Positions 33,500-45,051 of a stretch of DNA of 64,000 bases are shown here, in pieces. The stretch's first letter is position 1. Each line of letters starts with the position of its first letter. The position numbers were made by a program, and so were the translations under genes. The notes beneath the pieces are model-generated. The model had not been told where the DNA came from. It did not search any database and saw only the letters and a program-made list of their open reading frames with translations. The DNA lies in contig NC_089175.1 in the NCBI RefSeq assembly GCF_947507565.1, forward strand, positions 3,771,733-3,835,732, read 5' to 3'. The DNA comes from Oscarella lobularis (lineage: Eukaryota; Porifera; Homoscleromorpha; Homosclerophorida; Oscarellidae).

Positions 33500-35940
33500 A
33501 TGTCTCTAGCCGTAGTCCTTGTACTGGCGACAATGCTCATTTCCTCGCGTAAGTCAATATATGTACAGTCCAAGAGAGCTATGGGGCTCGTATAAACATG
33601 ATGTCGCCTCCTTTCTACAGATGCCGCTGATTTGACTCTGTTTCGACGTAACCATCAACCTCCCATCTTCGACGCCTACCCGTTTGGCGACACGATCGTC
33701 GAAGGAACGCGCGTAACGCTAATTTGCAACACGACGAGAACGCCCTTCATCGCCTGGTTTTATCGTCCCGTCGGGCAAACGCGCACCACAGGGCAGAACG
33801 TTGTGCTCTCGGTACTGAAAAACAACTTCACCGTCGAGCCCCAAAAGCTCATCATACCATCGTTCGCGAAACTGTACGAATTCGACTACGAGTGTGCGTA
33901 TCAAGATCCGGTCAACCTAAACATTGCTCAAAGCGGCGGTTTTTTCACGTTATACTTGGCTGGTAAGAAATTGCTCTTCTCCGCATCCGATCCGACGCTT
34001 TTGCACTTTCTGACTAGTCGCCCCTGAATTAATTAATTAATTAAATGAAGTCTTTGCTTGGCTCAACTTTGAATAGACGACATTAATAATTAGAGTCTTA
34101 ACATTTAGTTGCTCCGTCGCCCAAGTCATTGCCTCTGTTGGTCGTCGTCGTCGTCGTCGCGGAAAATGACGCGGCAAGCATCACGTGTGCATTCACGGGC
34201 AGGCCAGCGCCGAACGTCACTCTCTACAGGGCTGGCAAGAAACTTGCGATGAACGACGGCGGCTCGCTCACGTACGCGTTTGCAAACGCGCAACGCAGCG
34301 ACGACGATAATTATCAATGCGTTGCCGTCAACGTGGCCGGAAGCAGCGAGAGGACGTTCAAGCTCACTGTGGAATGTAAAGCGGTTGGGGGGTTTTTTTT
34401 TGCACTCCTTTGAATGGAGGATTGTTCTCATAGATAAACCGAGGATCCTAACTACGACGCACGCTACGATTAGCGTTCTAAAAGGGATGCCCGCGAGTTT
34501 GCATTGCATCGCCGACGCGTTGCCCGCGTCCGTCTATTTTTGGTTACACAATGGGACGGCCATTCGTAGAACCGTCGTCTCTAAGAACGTAACACTATTG
34601 GTGGTGATGGTTCTTTCGTTGAGTGACACGGGAAATTACTCGTGCATTGCAAAAAATTCGCTCGGCGAAGATCGTCGAGATTTTCAATTGTTATTGACAG
34701 GTGAGACGGTTGCGCTGGCGTTTGCCTTTCTGAGCGAGGTTCGATTGGCGGACATCTAGTACCTCCGGGGCCACCAAGCAAGCCCTACGTAACTCAAATT
34801 GGAAGCCGCCAGGTCACTATCACTTGGGATCCTGGATTTGACGGGCACGGAACGATATCTGAATACAAAGTTCGGTATCGGAAGGGGAACAGCAGTGGTT
34901 GGACGAAAACGCGTGTTCATGGACCGTTAGCAACTTTGACTGGCTTGGCTCCGAATGAGCCCTATTACTTTAAAATCAAAGCGGTAAATGAAGCAGGGAT
35001 AAGCTATTCAGGTCCACAATCAGACGAAGTTATCACTTACCCTATTGGTAAGAGCACCGTACATTGTCATGCGGTTTCTTATTGTATCTCTTCAGCTCCT
35101 CCTAAAGTTGAAAGGGTCTATATAAGCGATGTCAAGCCAACGCTTTTCTCTGTTTACTGGCAGGTGATAAAATTTTGTTTGACAGGGCTCTTGCCTTGTC
35201 TTGAGCTAGAGGAGTTGTTTTGTTTTTAACCAATTTATAGGCTCCTCGTGATTTGAGCACAAGTCATGGCAAAATTCGAAGCTACACCGTTCGCTACTAT
35301 GCAAGCAGCGCCGGCATCGCCGCGGCGAAATATCAAAACGCGACGGGTAACGCAACGACTGCCAATATCACAGGTCTTTCCAGGGAAACGGGCTACATTG
35401 TTGACGTGGCTGCCTCGAATAGAATTTTCACTGGTCCGTACAGCGACTCCGCTTTTGCGAAAACTACCGGTACAGGTGGCGAGATTTTAAAAGGCCGACT
35501 CTCTAGCTCTCTCTCTCTCTCTCATCCTATTTGTAGGAATAAGTGGCGATGGTGCCGCAGGCACAGCAGGCGAGCTTTCAAAAGTCCGACTCTCAAGCTC
35601 TCTCTCATCTTATTTGTAGGACTAAGTGGCGGTGGTGCGGCAGGCATTGCGGTAGGCTGTGTGGCTCTCGTGGCTATACCTATTGCAGTTTTTGTTTTTT
35701 GTTTAAAGTCAAAAAAGGGCAGCAAAGGTAAGCTTTTTGCACACATGGAAGTGGGGGTAGTTTTGGGACCGTTTTCTTTACATCTCAGAATCTTCGAGTT
35801 TGCAGGATAACTCTACAAAAGAAATGACTAAAGGCTCACTCTATGCAGAGGTGGTTACTATGAGCGAAGTCGCTCACGAACCAGTTCGGCTAGCTACCAG
35901 TTCTGCCTATCAGTCGAGCCCGAGGTATAAGTTCGAGTAG
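33500..35940 (+). CDS. R9: three-Ig, two-FN3 membrane receptor with ITIM-like tail
   Basis: Nine exons: 33500-33548, 33621-33962, 34109-34375, 34434-34700, 34760-35047, 35096-35163, 35241-35469, 35620-35727 and 35789-35940. The sum is 1770 bases (589 aa). The signal peptide is MSLAVVLVLATMLISS. Ig1 has VTLIC...WFY...YEC, Ig2 SITC...NYQC and Ig3 SLHC...W...DTGNYSC. FN3-1 has TWDPGFDGHG. FN3-2 is split by the only phase-0 intron (35164-35240). The membrane helix is GIAVGCVALVAIPIAVFVF. The tail has GSLYAEV (ITIM-like) and SSAYQS, ending ...RYKFE. A second, decayed copy of the membrane-exon acceptor lies in intron 7 near 35537. It differs in plan from R1-R8 and resembles ordinary metazoan IgCAM-type receptors. 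Confidence 0.9.
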
Positions 35941-36562
35941 CTGATGCACTTCCCTGCACGCTTTGGCATTTAGCGGTCTTTAGTAGTCCTTTGCATTCTC
36001 CGCAGGGAGCCTGCAGCGAAGCATCTGTAGTTTAGAGAAAGTAGTCAAAGCGCTTCCTCCTAGGCGGAAGGGGTCTTGAACGCACGGGCCTCGTGTGTAG
36101 GTAGCAGGCTAGGAGAACGTTGATAATACAGCAGTATCGAATGCAGGAGCTCGACCTGACGGCGAAAGCAGCCTGAAGAGTAATGTAATTAGGAAGTCCA
36201 CCATTTACGTTACGAAAACATTCCTGACCTGTGCACGACTTCCGTACTGAAAGGATTGGTTCAAGCATGGCCACATTCACTCATGCGGATTCGTCTGCCA
36301 GTACATGTAGCGGTAATTCCATTTGCGGGAAGTGCAAGAATGTATATAAAGCAGGTCACTTCAATTAAGCTAAGTCAACTCGGCGTCCTGAGAGACTGAT
36401 GTTTCGACGAATAGCTCTGCAAGTTAGGCTAACAAATTAGCGTGCTTTTGTGACCGCACGACCTCTGTGCTTTCAGGGTCGCGGTTCAAGAATCTGCTCC
36501 GAATAGCATATATTTGAGATCGATCTCTCAGCTCTTCAGTGTCTGCAGAACCTCTTAGAAGC
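35941..36562. repeat. 3' flank of R9, duplicated at 339-938; also upstream of L1
   Basis: This is the non-coding partner of 339-938. In this copy the sequence continues past ctcagctcttcagtg into the first exon of L1 at 36563, so its right end probably includes the L1 promoter and 5' UTR. The copy at the window start has lost L1. Confidence 0.7.
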
Positions 36563-38141
36563 ATGGCAAAATTTTCCCGTCTGCTCTTTGGTGTCGTTTG
36601 TCTCTGTCTTTTGAGAGAGTCCTTTTCCTGGTTGTTCTCGTCGTCTTCTTTCTGGTCATCCTCGTCGTTGTATAGTAAGTATGCAAGTTGTATTGGCCCT
36701 TGGCACGCGGTTAGAGGAAGGTGCTTTGTGCATCAGTTTGTGTATAGCTAACAACGTCTTTATCAAGCTGTAAATCTCGATGTCTGAATAGTTATTGTGA
36801 ATCATATGGCATGCATGCAGGATGTACCAATGGCTCTCTTTCTCCACCAGTTAGTGTTTATTCGTAGACGTTCTTACGACGTTTTTAACTCAAAATATCT
36901 AGTTGCTTCGAGTGAAGATCGTTCTTTCTTTTCTCTATAGACAAAAAGTTCTCTTTTAAGGACCAGACCGTCTCTGATGCGTCATCCCGTTTGCTTCTTG
37001 GGTACATGGTCATTGGAAAGCCTACAAAAATGCAAGCAAGCTACTACATGAAGGTAGTCTGCCCGACGCGAGTTTACAGCTATCTCAAGCCGTCCTCAGG
37101 CTGGTGGGGAAATAGAAACTACTACTACACCAAAAGGGATACTCTGAATTTGCCACGATCTTCACTCTATAAACCGCTGTATGAATGTATGAAACTATTC
37201 AACTTTGCCAATAACGACAAAAGAATTGGATGCAAATTTGACCTGACAGTCACGCTAAGCCGCACTTTCGGTTTCGTCTATTTTTATTCTCCTCGTCTGC
37301 GCCCATCCTGCAGTATCTATGATCCCGGTAAGAATACAGCACAAATAAAAGCAACCTCATCGCCGTTCTCGCTTTGCAGTAACGCACACTTCCGGGTGCA
37401 ATTTTGCTAATGGAGAAACGTGCGATTATAAGAACGACGGGTGCACTACATACCCGTGGTCAGCTAATACCATGGCACTTGACAAAAGCGCCATATTATC
37501 ATGCGACGTGCCAGTAACGACTCTCACAAACGTGCCTGCTCTGCTGGAGGCATTGAACTCTGGTGATAGAAGAAAACGTTCTGTAAATCATCGAATGGCA
37601 CGAAGTAGTTCTACAAGTGAGAATTTTAGACTAGATGATGCTCTAGAGATTCGCCTCTCTTTTTTCTTACCGTGAGGCTTATCTATTGATCCCGCTGGGA
37701 GCCAAGGAATTGCATTTGGCATATGCAATTCTCCGACCATAGAAGCAAAAGCCGACGAGAATACAGCAATGAAATTCGACTACACGTTTGGAGAAGGTGG
37801 AGCTCATCAGATCGTTGTTATGCTTTTGTGCATGTCTGACGGAGGTTCAGTCATGCCTATGCGAAAGGATTTTCGTCATTACATTGTGAATAATCTCGAG
37901 CCAAGTGAAAATGCTCGAAGGAATTTCAAGTGCCTCAACATTCACGAGTACCTGAAAGGCTCCAATTTTCAATGCACGCACTTTCAAGTTCAGTTTATTG
38001 GAGCAGCTGCAGGCAGTTATCTTGCAATTGATAGCGTGTACTTTTACAGAGTCTGTCGTAAGTACATCAGCAAACTTTGAGATATCATAATTCTTTATTT
38101 TGGGATTTTTAGCGTCGGGATCTTTTGACAACCTCGACTAA
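36563..38141 (+). CDS. L1: secreted cysteine-containing protein with MAM-like C-terminal part
   Basis: Five exons: 36563-36674, 36941-37327, 37380-37616, 37677-38057 and 38113-38141. The sum is 1146 bases (381 aa), all phase 1. An N-terminal signal peptide (MAKFSRLLFGVVCLCLL) is followed by a family-specific N-domain (LLLGYMVIGKP, LYECM). Next comes a CNFANGETCDYKNDGC...W segment and then a C-domain ending FQVQFIGAAAGSYLAIDSVYF...C. That last pair of patterns recalls the start and end of MAM domains, but the match is by eye. Between them RRKR (in GDRRKRSV) is a possible furin site, absent from L2-L4. There is no membrane segment, so it is probably secreted. The family is unrecognised. Confidence 0.8.
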
Positions 38142-39143
38142 ACAGTGGATGAATTGAATAAACTTGCAGCAGCCTGCTCTGGCACTCTTTTGATGTCTTT
38201 TTTTCTTCACTTCAATGGATAAAATGTGTTGTATTAAAAAACACTACTAGTTGTAAGCAATTTCAATTTTTCTTTGAGGATCCATAAAAGCAAGCATATG
38301 TATCTCTTCACATACGGGGTCTTTCGCAAGCAAGTGTCTGCACAGTTCTCTTCTCTGATATGCGCGTCCCCGCGCGCTTTTAGGGGTACTGATAGTTTCA
38401 GACGTTATTGCTTAGTAAGTAATCTGCTTTGAGAGCCCTTGAGGGCTCCTAGGATCCGCTTCTTCGAAATTTGTTTACCTTTCGTCACGACACGGATGCG
38501 AGTCGACCGCAGATGCGTTAATCGAAAACGCCAAGCGAGCTCCGAAAGCGCATAAGGAGGTCAGACAGCTCCGGGGGGGGGCCGTTGTAGTCTAGACACA
38601 GAACCTCGTCAACTGACAAACGAGTCTAGGAAGAAACTTGAGGATGACCCCACTGCCGGCAGCTCTGGGGTCCATCCATTTTCGTTTACCCTCGTTCCGT
38701 AATCGTTATCCGTCAGTTCTCGTTGCTAGGGTCTCCCTTTGGGAGCTCCTCTTTTTAGCTCTCACCCGTGCCATGCTATATATAGGGTAATAGCTGTAGT
38801 TCTTATTCTGGACTCGTAAGCCGGTACAACTAACATCTGCTTCGTTCATCATCTCCAAGTTGAGGTTCTATGCATTAGCTGCACTCCAGAGGTTGTGCTA
38901 ACTGACCTCCTTAGTCAAGCATCTTGTCCCACCACTGTTACAAGCAGGCACAGGCATACAATTAAGTGACAAATTAGTGAAGATGACCAGACAGCTGGAA
39001 GTAATGGAAGTCATTATTATTATGTAAGCCATCTGCGAAAGCGCATGACCTCTGGCGGCCGCCGTGTTTGCGCAGTACGGCCTGTAAAACCGAGTGCGAG
39101 AGTCTGTCTCTCTCAGTTGAGGCAAGCCTTGAAGGACGCGATA
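38142..39143. other. Intergenic, upstream of L2; right two-thirds duplicated at 43795-44537
   Basis: No coding exon was found. From about 38460 to 39155 the sequence is repeated at 43795-44537 (shared ttcgaaatttgtttaccttt, agctccgaaagcgcataagg, ggaagtaatggaagtcatta, ctctggcggccgcc). Because it ends at the L2 start codon, it probably carries the L2 promoter. Confidence 0.65.
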
Positions 39144-40598
39144 ATGATCAAACTTATGTTGACAGCTCTCGTTGGTCTCTCTCTCCTCGAATGTTCGTAT
39201 TCATATTGCGGTTAGTAAGTCTCGGCAGCGACGCCGAACGTATACGTCTTAGCGAGCACTCTGTTTTGCAGAACCCGAGGTGCGATCTGTTACGCTTGGC
39301 GTGAAAAGAGTCCCCAAGAGACAGTGGACTGACCACTTTTCTTTTCGGTACGCCGTTCTCGAGTCGCCAAGCAACGTGGAAGCTTCCTACACTGTCTTTG
39401 AGAATTGCTCCCTTCCGGTTTATCGATATCGTCGCAGCTATATCGGCAAAGGTCGATATCGGAAAAGGCGATACGCCTCAACGAGTAAATGGACGGGTCT
39501 TCGAGTCACAAAGAAGGGTTCTTTGAACTTGAAAACGAGTCCACTGTTCAAAACGTTCTACGAGTGTAACGACTTATTTAAGTATCAAAGAAACGAGCCA
39601 AGATGCTACGTCGATTTGCAAATCGTAATTCGTGTAACTGGGGGTTACATGCCGATCGACCGACATTATCCGATAATTCACTATTCCTGCGATATCTTTG
39701 GCAAACGCAAAGGCGAGCGATTAGACATCGCGAGAGAAGGCGTTTTTTTGAGAATGCATCGTTTTTGTAGATGTCTACACTGCTAACTGCAGTTTTGCCG
39801 ACGGAGACACGTGCGACTACACGAGCGACGGGTGTAGTTTCAGTCAGTGGTCGATCAACGGCGGCGAAAAGACTCTCGCCGGTTCTCCTATCGAGTCGTG
39901 CGATCTCGTGTCCAATGATATTCTCAACATGGTTGCTCTGACGTCGGCGAACGTATCTGATATTCCAGCAAACCTATCGGCGTCAAACTTGACTGCGTCA
40001 AATGAATCTGATCTCCTTGCAGATCGAGAGGCACGAGATAGTGCAGAGGGTAAGCGTCGCTAAATGTACAGTAGACGTTTCATATCCCTACTAATTTATA
40101 GGCTTATCTCTTCATCCCTCTGGAGAGGAGGATCTCAAGGTTGGCACATGCAATACGCCAACCCTTACAGCGCATGGTGACTATAACAAAGCAATGGAAT
40201 TTGTTTACAAGTTTCACGCCAAAGGTGTTCACCAGATTGCCATTTTGCTCTTGTGCATGTCGGAAGGATCTAAGGTCATGCCCATGAGAAAGGACTTTCG
40301 TCACTACAAAGTGGCCAACTTCACACCGCGAAGAAAACTCATCAGTGACAGGAAGTGTCTAGATATTCACACCTACTTACGAGGTGCAGATTATGAGTGC
40401 ACGAAGTTTCAGGTTCAGTTTCAGGGAGCAGCCAAAGGAAGCGGGCTTGTCCTTCAAAACGTAAATTTTCTCAAAGCGTGCTGTAAGTTCACAACGGCGT
40501 TATAGGGTGCGTACGTGCCTTCCTTATTGCTTTCTGACTATCTAGCCTTGTACGACAACGTAGGCGAAGAAGACGACTACTACTACGACGAAGTATAG
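39144..40598 (+). CDS. L2: secreted L-family protein, GC-AG intron
   Basis: Exons: 39144-39210, 39272-39700, 39771-40049, 40102-40482 and 40546-40598. The sum is 1209 bases (402 aa), phase 1 throughout. The signal peptide is MIKLMLTALVGLSLLECSYS. The N-domain is basic (RYRRSYIGKGRYRKRRY). The middle segment is CSFADGDTCDYTSDGC..W. The C-domain repeats IAILLLCMSEGSKVMPMRK and FQVQF. The intron after exon 2 has to begin with GC (tttg/gcaaac) to keep frame and match L1, so it is a GC-AG intron. The C-terminus is very acidic and tyrosine-rich (GEEDDYYYDEV), unlike the other copies. Function unknown; probably secreted. Confidence 0.8.
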
Positions 40599-40729
40599 AC
40601 GTAAACGACATCACAAAATAACGAGCGTTTGTGCAAGCTGCGCGTTTCAGTAATTACATCTATCTGCGCAGACCTACTTGCAGATTAGAAGGATACCCGC
40701 AGTATTTTTCAGTTCCACATGTATGTAAT

Positions 40730-40850
40730 TCCGGGAAGGTTGGCTTTTTCTAAAGCTTTCCTAAATGACAGCGTCGCGTCGTCAAAAGTGTTTAATTAAA
40801 GGATCTTAGAATTTTCTTCAATTTGAGCTCTTCCTAATGACCTCGCATGC
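40730..40850 (-). pseudogene. Fragment of gene M C-terminus
   Basis: The block ggctttttctaaagctttcc...gcgtcgcgt...cttcaatttgagctctt matches the 3' coding end of M (46990-47100) with several indels. It places an M remnant right after L2, just as M itself lies right after the L fragment at 46683. An L-M pair was therefore probably duplicated. Confidence 0.6.
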
Positions 40851-40872
40851 AAGTTAAAAGTTTTGATTTCAT

Positions 40873-41035
40873 TCAAAGCGTAAATTTCTAGGAAGAGTAC
40901 TGTAAGGTTCACATCGGTGTTTAGTATGTGCTGTGTAATAGCCTTCTGGCTCTATATATAGCGTCCTACAACAATACTTAGGGGAAGGATTTTCAAATGA
41001 CACGAGCGTTTGTGGTTTGACCTTTGTAGCCACTG
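40873..41035 (+). pseudogene. Second copy of the L2 3' end
   Basis: The sequence caaagcgtaaatttctagga ... ctgtaaggttcacatcggtg ... cctacaacaatacttagggg ... acgagcgtttgtg parallels the end of exon 4, intron 4, exon 5 and the 3' flank of L2 (40458-40640). It is decayed and has no open frame. Confidence 0.6.
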
Positions 41036-41549
41036 ACTAAGTCTTCTACACTTTCCACAACCTACAGGTATATATATATATATTGCATGCAGTTCCTGAT
41101 GCACGTCAACCCCTGACCCGCTCTATTCATAGCGTTTAAACAAGGACAACGTAGCACTTGTGGTACCACATGCAGTATCGAATTTCAGTAACAAAACATG
41201 CACAGCTGCGCAAACTCTGTTGGTGTCTCGCCCCTTCCCCTTCAATTCTCCCTACCTCCGTACAAACACAAGCTCAAAGAGGTTTGACCGGAGCTTTTTT
41301 GAATTCCAGAGATGTAAGAAGTAACACGTTGCTGTCAGGTTGAGAATCTAATACATATGCTAGCTGCCTGCTCTGATGTACAACTGCCTTGCGTGGCTTC
41401 GAGGATTCGATTTCTTTCCAAACATAAAACTTGACCTCTGTACGTACTCGATCATCGGGTGCAAGAACCGTAGGTCGACGCCAAGTAGTGTACATAATAC
41501 GGAGCAAGACTCACTGTTCTTCATTCGAAGAGATCGAGTCGCAAGCGCG

Positions 41550-42918
41550 ATGCTGTGGGCCGTCGTCTTTGGTCTTTCTCTCCTTGGGTCTTCGTCGTCG
41601 TATTTTCGACCACCCAGTAAGATTTGTGACATTGTCTCCTTTAGCAGCGACGTTGAACACTCGCAGATTCGAACCCTTATCCACTCTATGACAGACGTTT
41701 TCATCTACGAAGAATTCCCATGAAAGCATCGACTAGTCATTTCAGTCTTCGGTACGTCGTCTTTCAGCCGGCCACAGTGAACTTAGCCATTTTTCTCCAA
41801 CCCGATTTATAAAGACGGTCACGTCTACGAGGGCAACGGTCGATATCGGAAAGAGCGATCCATCTGGACGACTAAGACAACTAGTCGCGTCATAGCAAGT
41901 GGTCGTTTGCACTTGGAAATGGGTCCTCAATTCGAGCAATTGTACGAGTGTAGACCCCTATCGCCACTATTCACCGCAGTTCCCGAGAGCGATCGCCGAT
42001 GCTACGTGGACTTGAACATCGCAATCCGTCTATCGGAGGGGTTAGTACAGGTCGAACATCCGCAACTTCGCGATTCGTGCAGTATCGAAAGTGAGGCAAA
42101 TATAGACTGTTTTTGTTTGCAAAGGATATGCCCACCCCCTTTTACAGATGAAGATAGCTACACGAAAAAAAACTGCGCTTTTTCTGCCAACAAGAGCACG
42201 TGCACCTATACGAATGACGTGTGTGAGTCGCAAGCCTCGCCGCCTGTCGACAAAGACGAGTATCGCGTCCCCGATTCTCGCATCGAGTCGTACGATCTCA
42301 TATCCGCCATGATTCTAAAAGTGGCAGCCCTGAACATCAAATATACGCCGAGGCCCATTGCAGAACCACCGAGTAAGCACCATAGACTGGGCGCGAACGC
42401 TCGCGTTCAGATTCAGATAAATAATGCGTCATAATAATTACGAATTCATAGATCTATACGTTAATCCCATTGGTGAAGAAACCTTGTTCGGCATGCACAC
42501 TACCCCGAGCCTTAGAAGGGCACCCGAGAACGCGGCAATGAGATTTCAGTTCTCGTTTCATGCACGTGGAGTTCATCAGATTGTGGTCATGCTCTTGTGC
42601 GTGTCACGACAGTCTGAGGTTATGCGTCTAAGACCGAACTATCGTCACTACTCTCTGACAAACTTCGTGCAACGAGAAAGGAACTGGTCACAGGCAAAGT
42701 GTCTTGACATTCATACCTACTTACGACGCTCGAATTTTCAATGTGAAGAATTTCGAGTTCGGTTTCTGGGACTCGCGGCAGGGAGCAGGCTCGTCGTCCA
42801 AAACGTTTACTTTCAGAAAGCGTGCTGTAAGTTTGCAACGGTGTCTTTCGTAAGTCACGGGCTTTCTAATCCCCTTCTGTCTCTTCCAGACTCGATTCGC
42901 GCCGACAACCTCACGTGA
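41550..42918 (+). pseudogene. L3: damaged L-family gene
   Basis: Recognisable exons: 41550-41616 (signal peptide MLWAVVFGLSLLGSSSS), 41746-42090, 42148-42372 (NCAFSANKSTCTYTNDVC), 42452-42826 (C-domain, IVVMLLCVSRQSEVMRL) and 42890-42918. Exons 3-5 are clean and in phase. Exon 2 lacks about the first 90 bases present in L2, and its first 70 or so bases read RYVVFQPATVNLAIF in one frame. The rest (YKDGHVYEGNGRYRKE onward) reads in another, and the joined frame contains TGA and TAG. It may be a recent pseudogene; an unrecognised intron in exon 2 is the alternative. Confidence 0.6.
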
Positions 42919-43552
42919 GCCGACGTGACGAAGCCAGGACTTTGGATGTGATCTCGCTAGTGCAGTAAACGTTTTTCCTCACAGTAGACGTTTCGAAAAC
43001 TCAAAAACATCCCGCGCTGATTGGCGATTAGTCGGGAATTTCGCATAGTCTACGGGACCTGTAGCAAGAAGCCGTTGCTCGTTGCCGGCCGCCTATGCTT
43101 TATTTGCTTCGCTGAGCTCGCGCTGTCTAAAGAGAAGCACTAGTAGTCTAAGTAAAGACCTTTTTGGAGGGTCCCCGAAGATCCGTTCTCTTCTATCATG
43201 TTTATTTTTCAGTCAAGATCATCTGGAGGCAAAGATGCGACTCGTTGGGAAGGCAAAGACAATAGACCTTGGTAATCAAACGAGTCTAGACCACGGGAGA
43301 ATTAAATACTGCGTTCATTCCCCGGAGCTACGTACAGCCGATCCACGTGCTGTATGCACGCCCTTCTAATTTTTCACTTCCTCGCCTGTAACAGAAAGGA
43401 GCCATATGTGGCGATGTCTGCGTAGCTACCAGTAAATTACGGGGGAAAGAGGCTGTTCGATCACCAGTGATTTGCTACTATATTGTACCGCTTGGACAAC
43501 AAAAGTTTTACAACCGCTCTAACTAAGTGGTACCACGGATGAACAAATAAGT

Positions 43553-43790
43553 TATTGACTGCCTACGGACGTCGGTACGCCAGTGATCTTTTTTGGCAGC
43601 GATCTATTATGGCATCGCGTAGGAGCTTCTAAAAAAGATCACTGCCATAATAGATCACCCTAGGCAGTATAGTGCAGAAGTTGGTGGCTGGCCCTCGTTG
43701 GTAACGCTACACCTACTTATTGACTGCCTACGGACGTTGTGACGTCATGGTCTTTTTTGGAAGCGATCTACTATGGCAGCTTAGCACACT
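43553..43790. repeat. Short direct and inverted repeats
   Basis: The unit ttattgactgcctacggacg, followed about 25 bases on by gatctttttt/gtcttttttgg and a gcgatctaYtatggcagc-type end, occurs twice in direct orientation (43553-43615 and 43719-43785). An inverted relative lies between them (agatcactgccataatagatcaccctaggcagt, from about 43637). It is a likely small non-autonomous element, with no coding capacity. Confidence 0.55.
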
Positions 43791-43794
43791 TCTC

Positions 43795-44537
43795 TTCGAA
43801 ATTTGTTTACCTTTCCGACAATTGGCACAGATGCGTCAATCGAAAACCCAAGCGAGCTCCGAAAGCGCATAAGGAGGCCAGGCAGCTTCGGGGGGCCGTT
43901 AATTGTAGTCTAGACACAGAACCTCGTCAACAAACGAGTCTAGGAAGAAACTTGACTGAATGAGGATGCTCTGGGATCCATTTTCGTTTCCCCTGGTTCC
44001 GTAATCGTTATCGTCAGTTCTCGTTACTAGGGTAGAAGAACTCTCCCCCCTTGGCTCTCACCCGGGGTAAACGATCTAGCTATAGATCTTTTTCTGAACT
44101 CGTAAGCCGGTACAACTAACATCTGCGCTTCGTTCATTAGCGTTAGAATGATCTCCAAGTTGAGGTTCTATGCATTACCGCTATACTGGCCTTTTGGTCA
44201 AGCATCTGGTCCCACCACTGTTACGAAGCAGGCGCAGGCATACAATTAATAAAACGATAAACTAGTGAAGAAGACCAGACTGCTGGAAGTAATGGAAGTC
44301 ATTATTAAAAGCCATCTGCGAAAGCGCATGACCTACAAGTAGCTCTGGCACGATAACTAGTGAAGAAGACCAGACTGCTGGAAGTAATGGAAGTCATTAC
44401 TAAAAGCCGTCTGCGAATTAAAGGCGCATGACCTCTGGCGGCCGCCATGTTTTCGCAGTACGGCCTGTAAAACCGAGTGCGAAAGTCTGTCTCTCTCAGT
44501 TGAAGCAAGTCTCGAACGACGCGATAATGATCAAATC
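43795..44537. repeat. Orphan duplicate of the L2 upstream region
   Basis: Matches 38460-39155 over about 700 bases, including the final gcgataatgatcaaa that in L2 contains the start codon. Immediately after that the copy breaks into a (ctcc)n tract, so it is a promoter-like region with a start codon but no gene. No exon is seen here or between 42919 and 43795. Confidence 0.7.
44255..44432. repeat. Tandem duplication of about 80 bases
   Basis: The string ctagtgaagaagaccagact...ggaagtaatggaagtcatta...catctgcgaaagcgcatgacct occurs twice in a row, separated by acaagtagctctggcac. The L2 upstream copy has the unit once. Confidence 0.8.
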
Positions 44538-44563
44538 TCCCTCCCTCCCTCCCTCCCTCCCTC
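44537..44563. repeat. (CTCC)n microsatellite
   Basis: About six and a half ctcc units in a row, located exactly at the end of the duplicated L2 upstream region. Confidence 0.9.
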
Positions 44564-45051
44564 TTAAGAGCTCCTCTTTCTTCTTTCTTCTCACCCATTA
44601 CGTGCTATTTATAGAGTATGGCGCTTTTTCACAAGTGATGCGTTTTCGGGTGATTTGTGGGTGTTTTGGTTAATGGTTTGCTATGTTTGTTGGAGAGTGG
44701 AGGGAGAGCTTTCTGGTGAAGGATAATTGGGCGTGCCGATTGGCTGTGTTGATAGCTAGGCCTTCGTTGGTCGAAAGGTCTGAAAATAACGAGCACAACC
44801 TTGTTCCCGAATAAATTTAGTAAAGCAGAGCTTTCAATGTCAGCCTTTCGCGGCTTGAAAACTCCAAGGATAGTTCAATCCGCTACATTTAGCCTCACAA
44901 CTTGGGCCGCTCGCCTCTTCGAAGTCTTTTGTTTACTGTGGAAGCCTGAGGCGTGTCTGACGGGCTAATTGTTTTACGTGGTGTGGCCTATAAAACCAGC
45001 AAGAGTCCCTGGCTGTTTTTCATTTGAAGCAAGCAAGCAGTGAACGCAGTA

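Noticed and set aside
39154-39336. Minus-strand frame opposite L2 exon 1
   Set aside because: No family motif, overlaps the L2 leader and intron 1, and has no conserved counterpart in L1 or L4.
41066-41082. (TA)n tract as a promoter element
   Set aside because: A short tatatatatata run in a gene-free stretch, without a downstream start codon or conserved partner.
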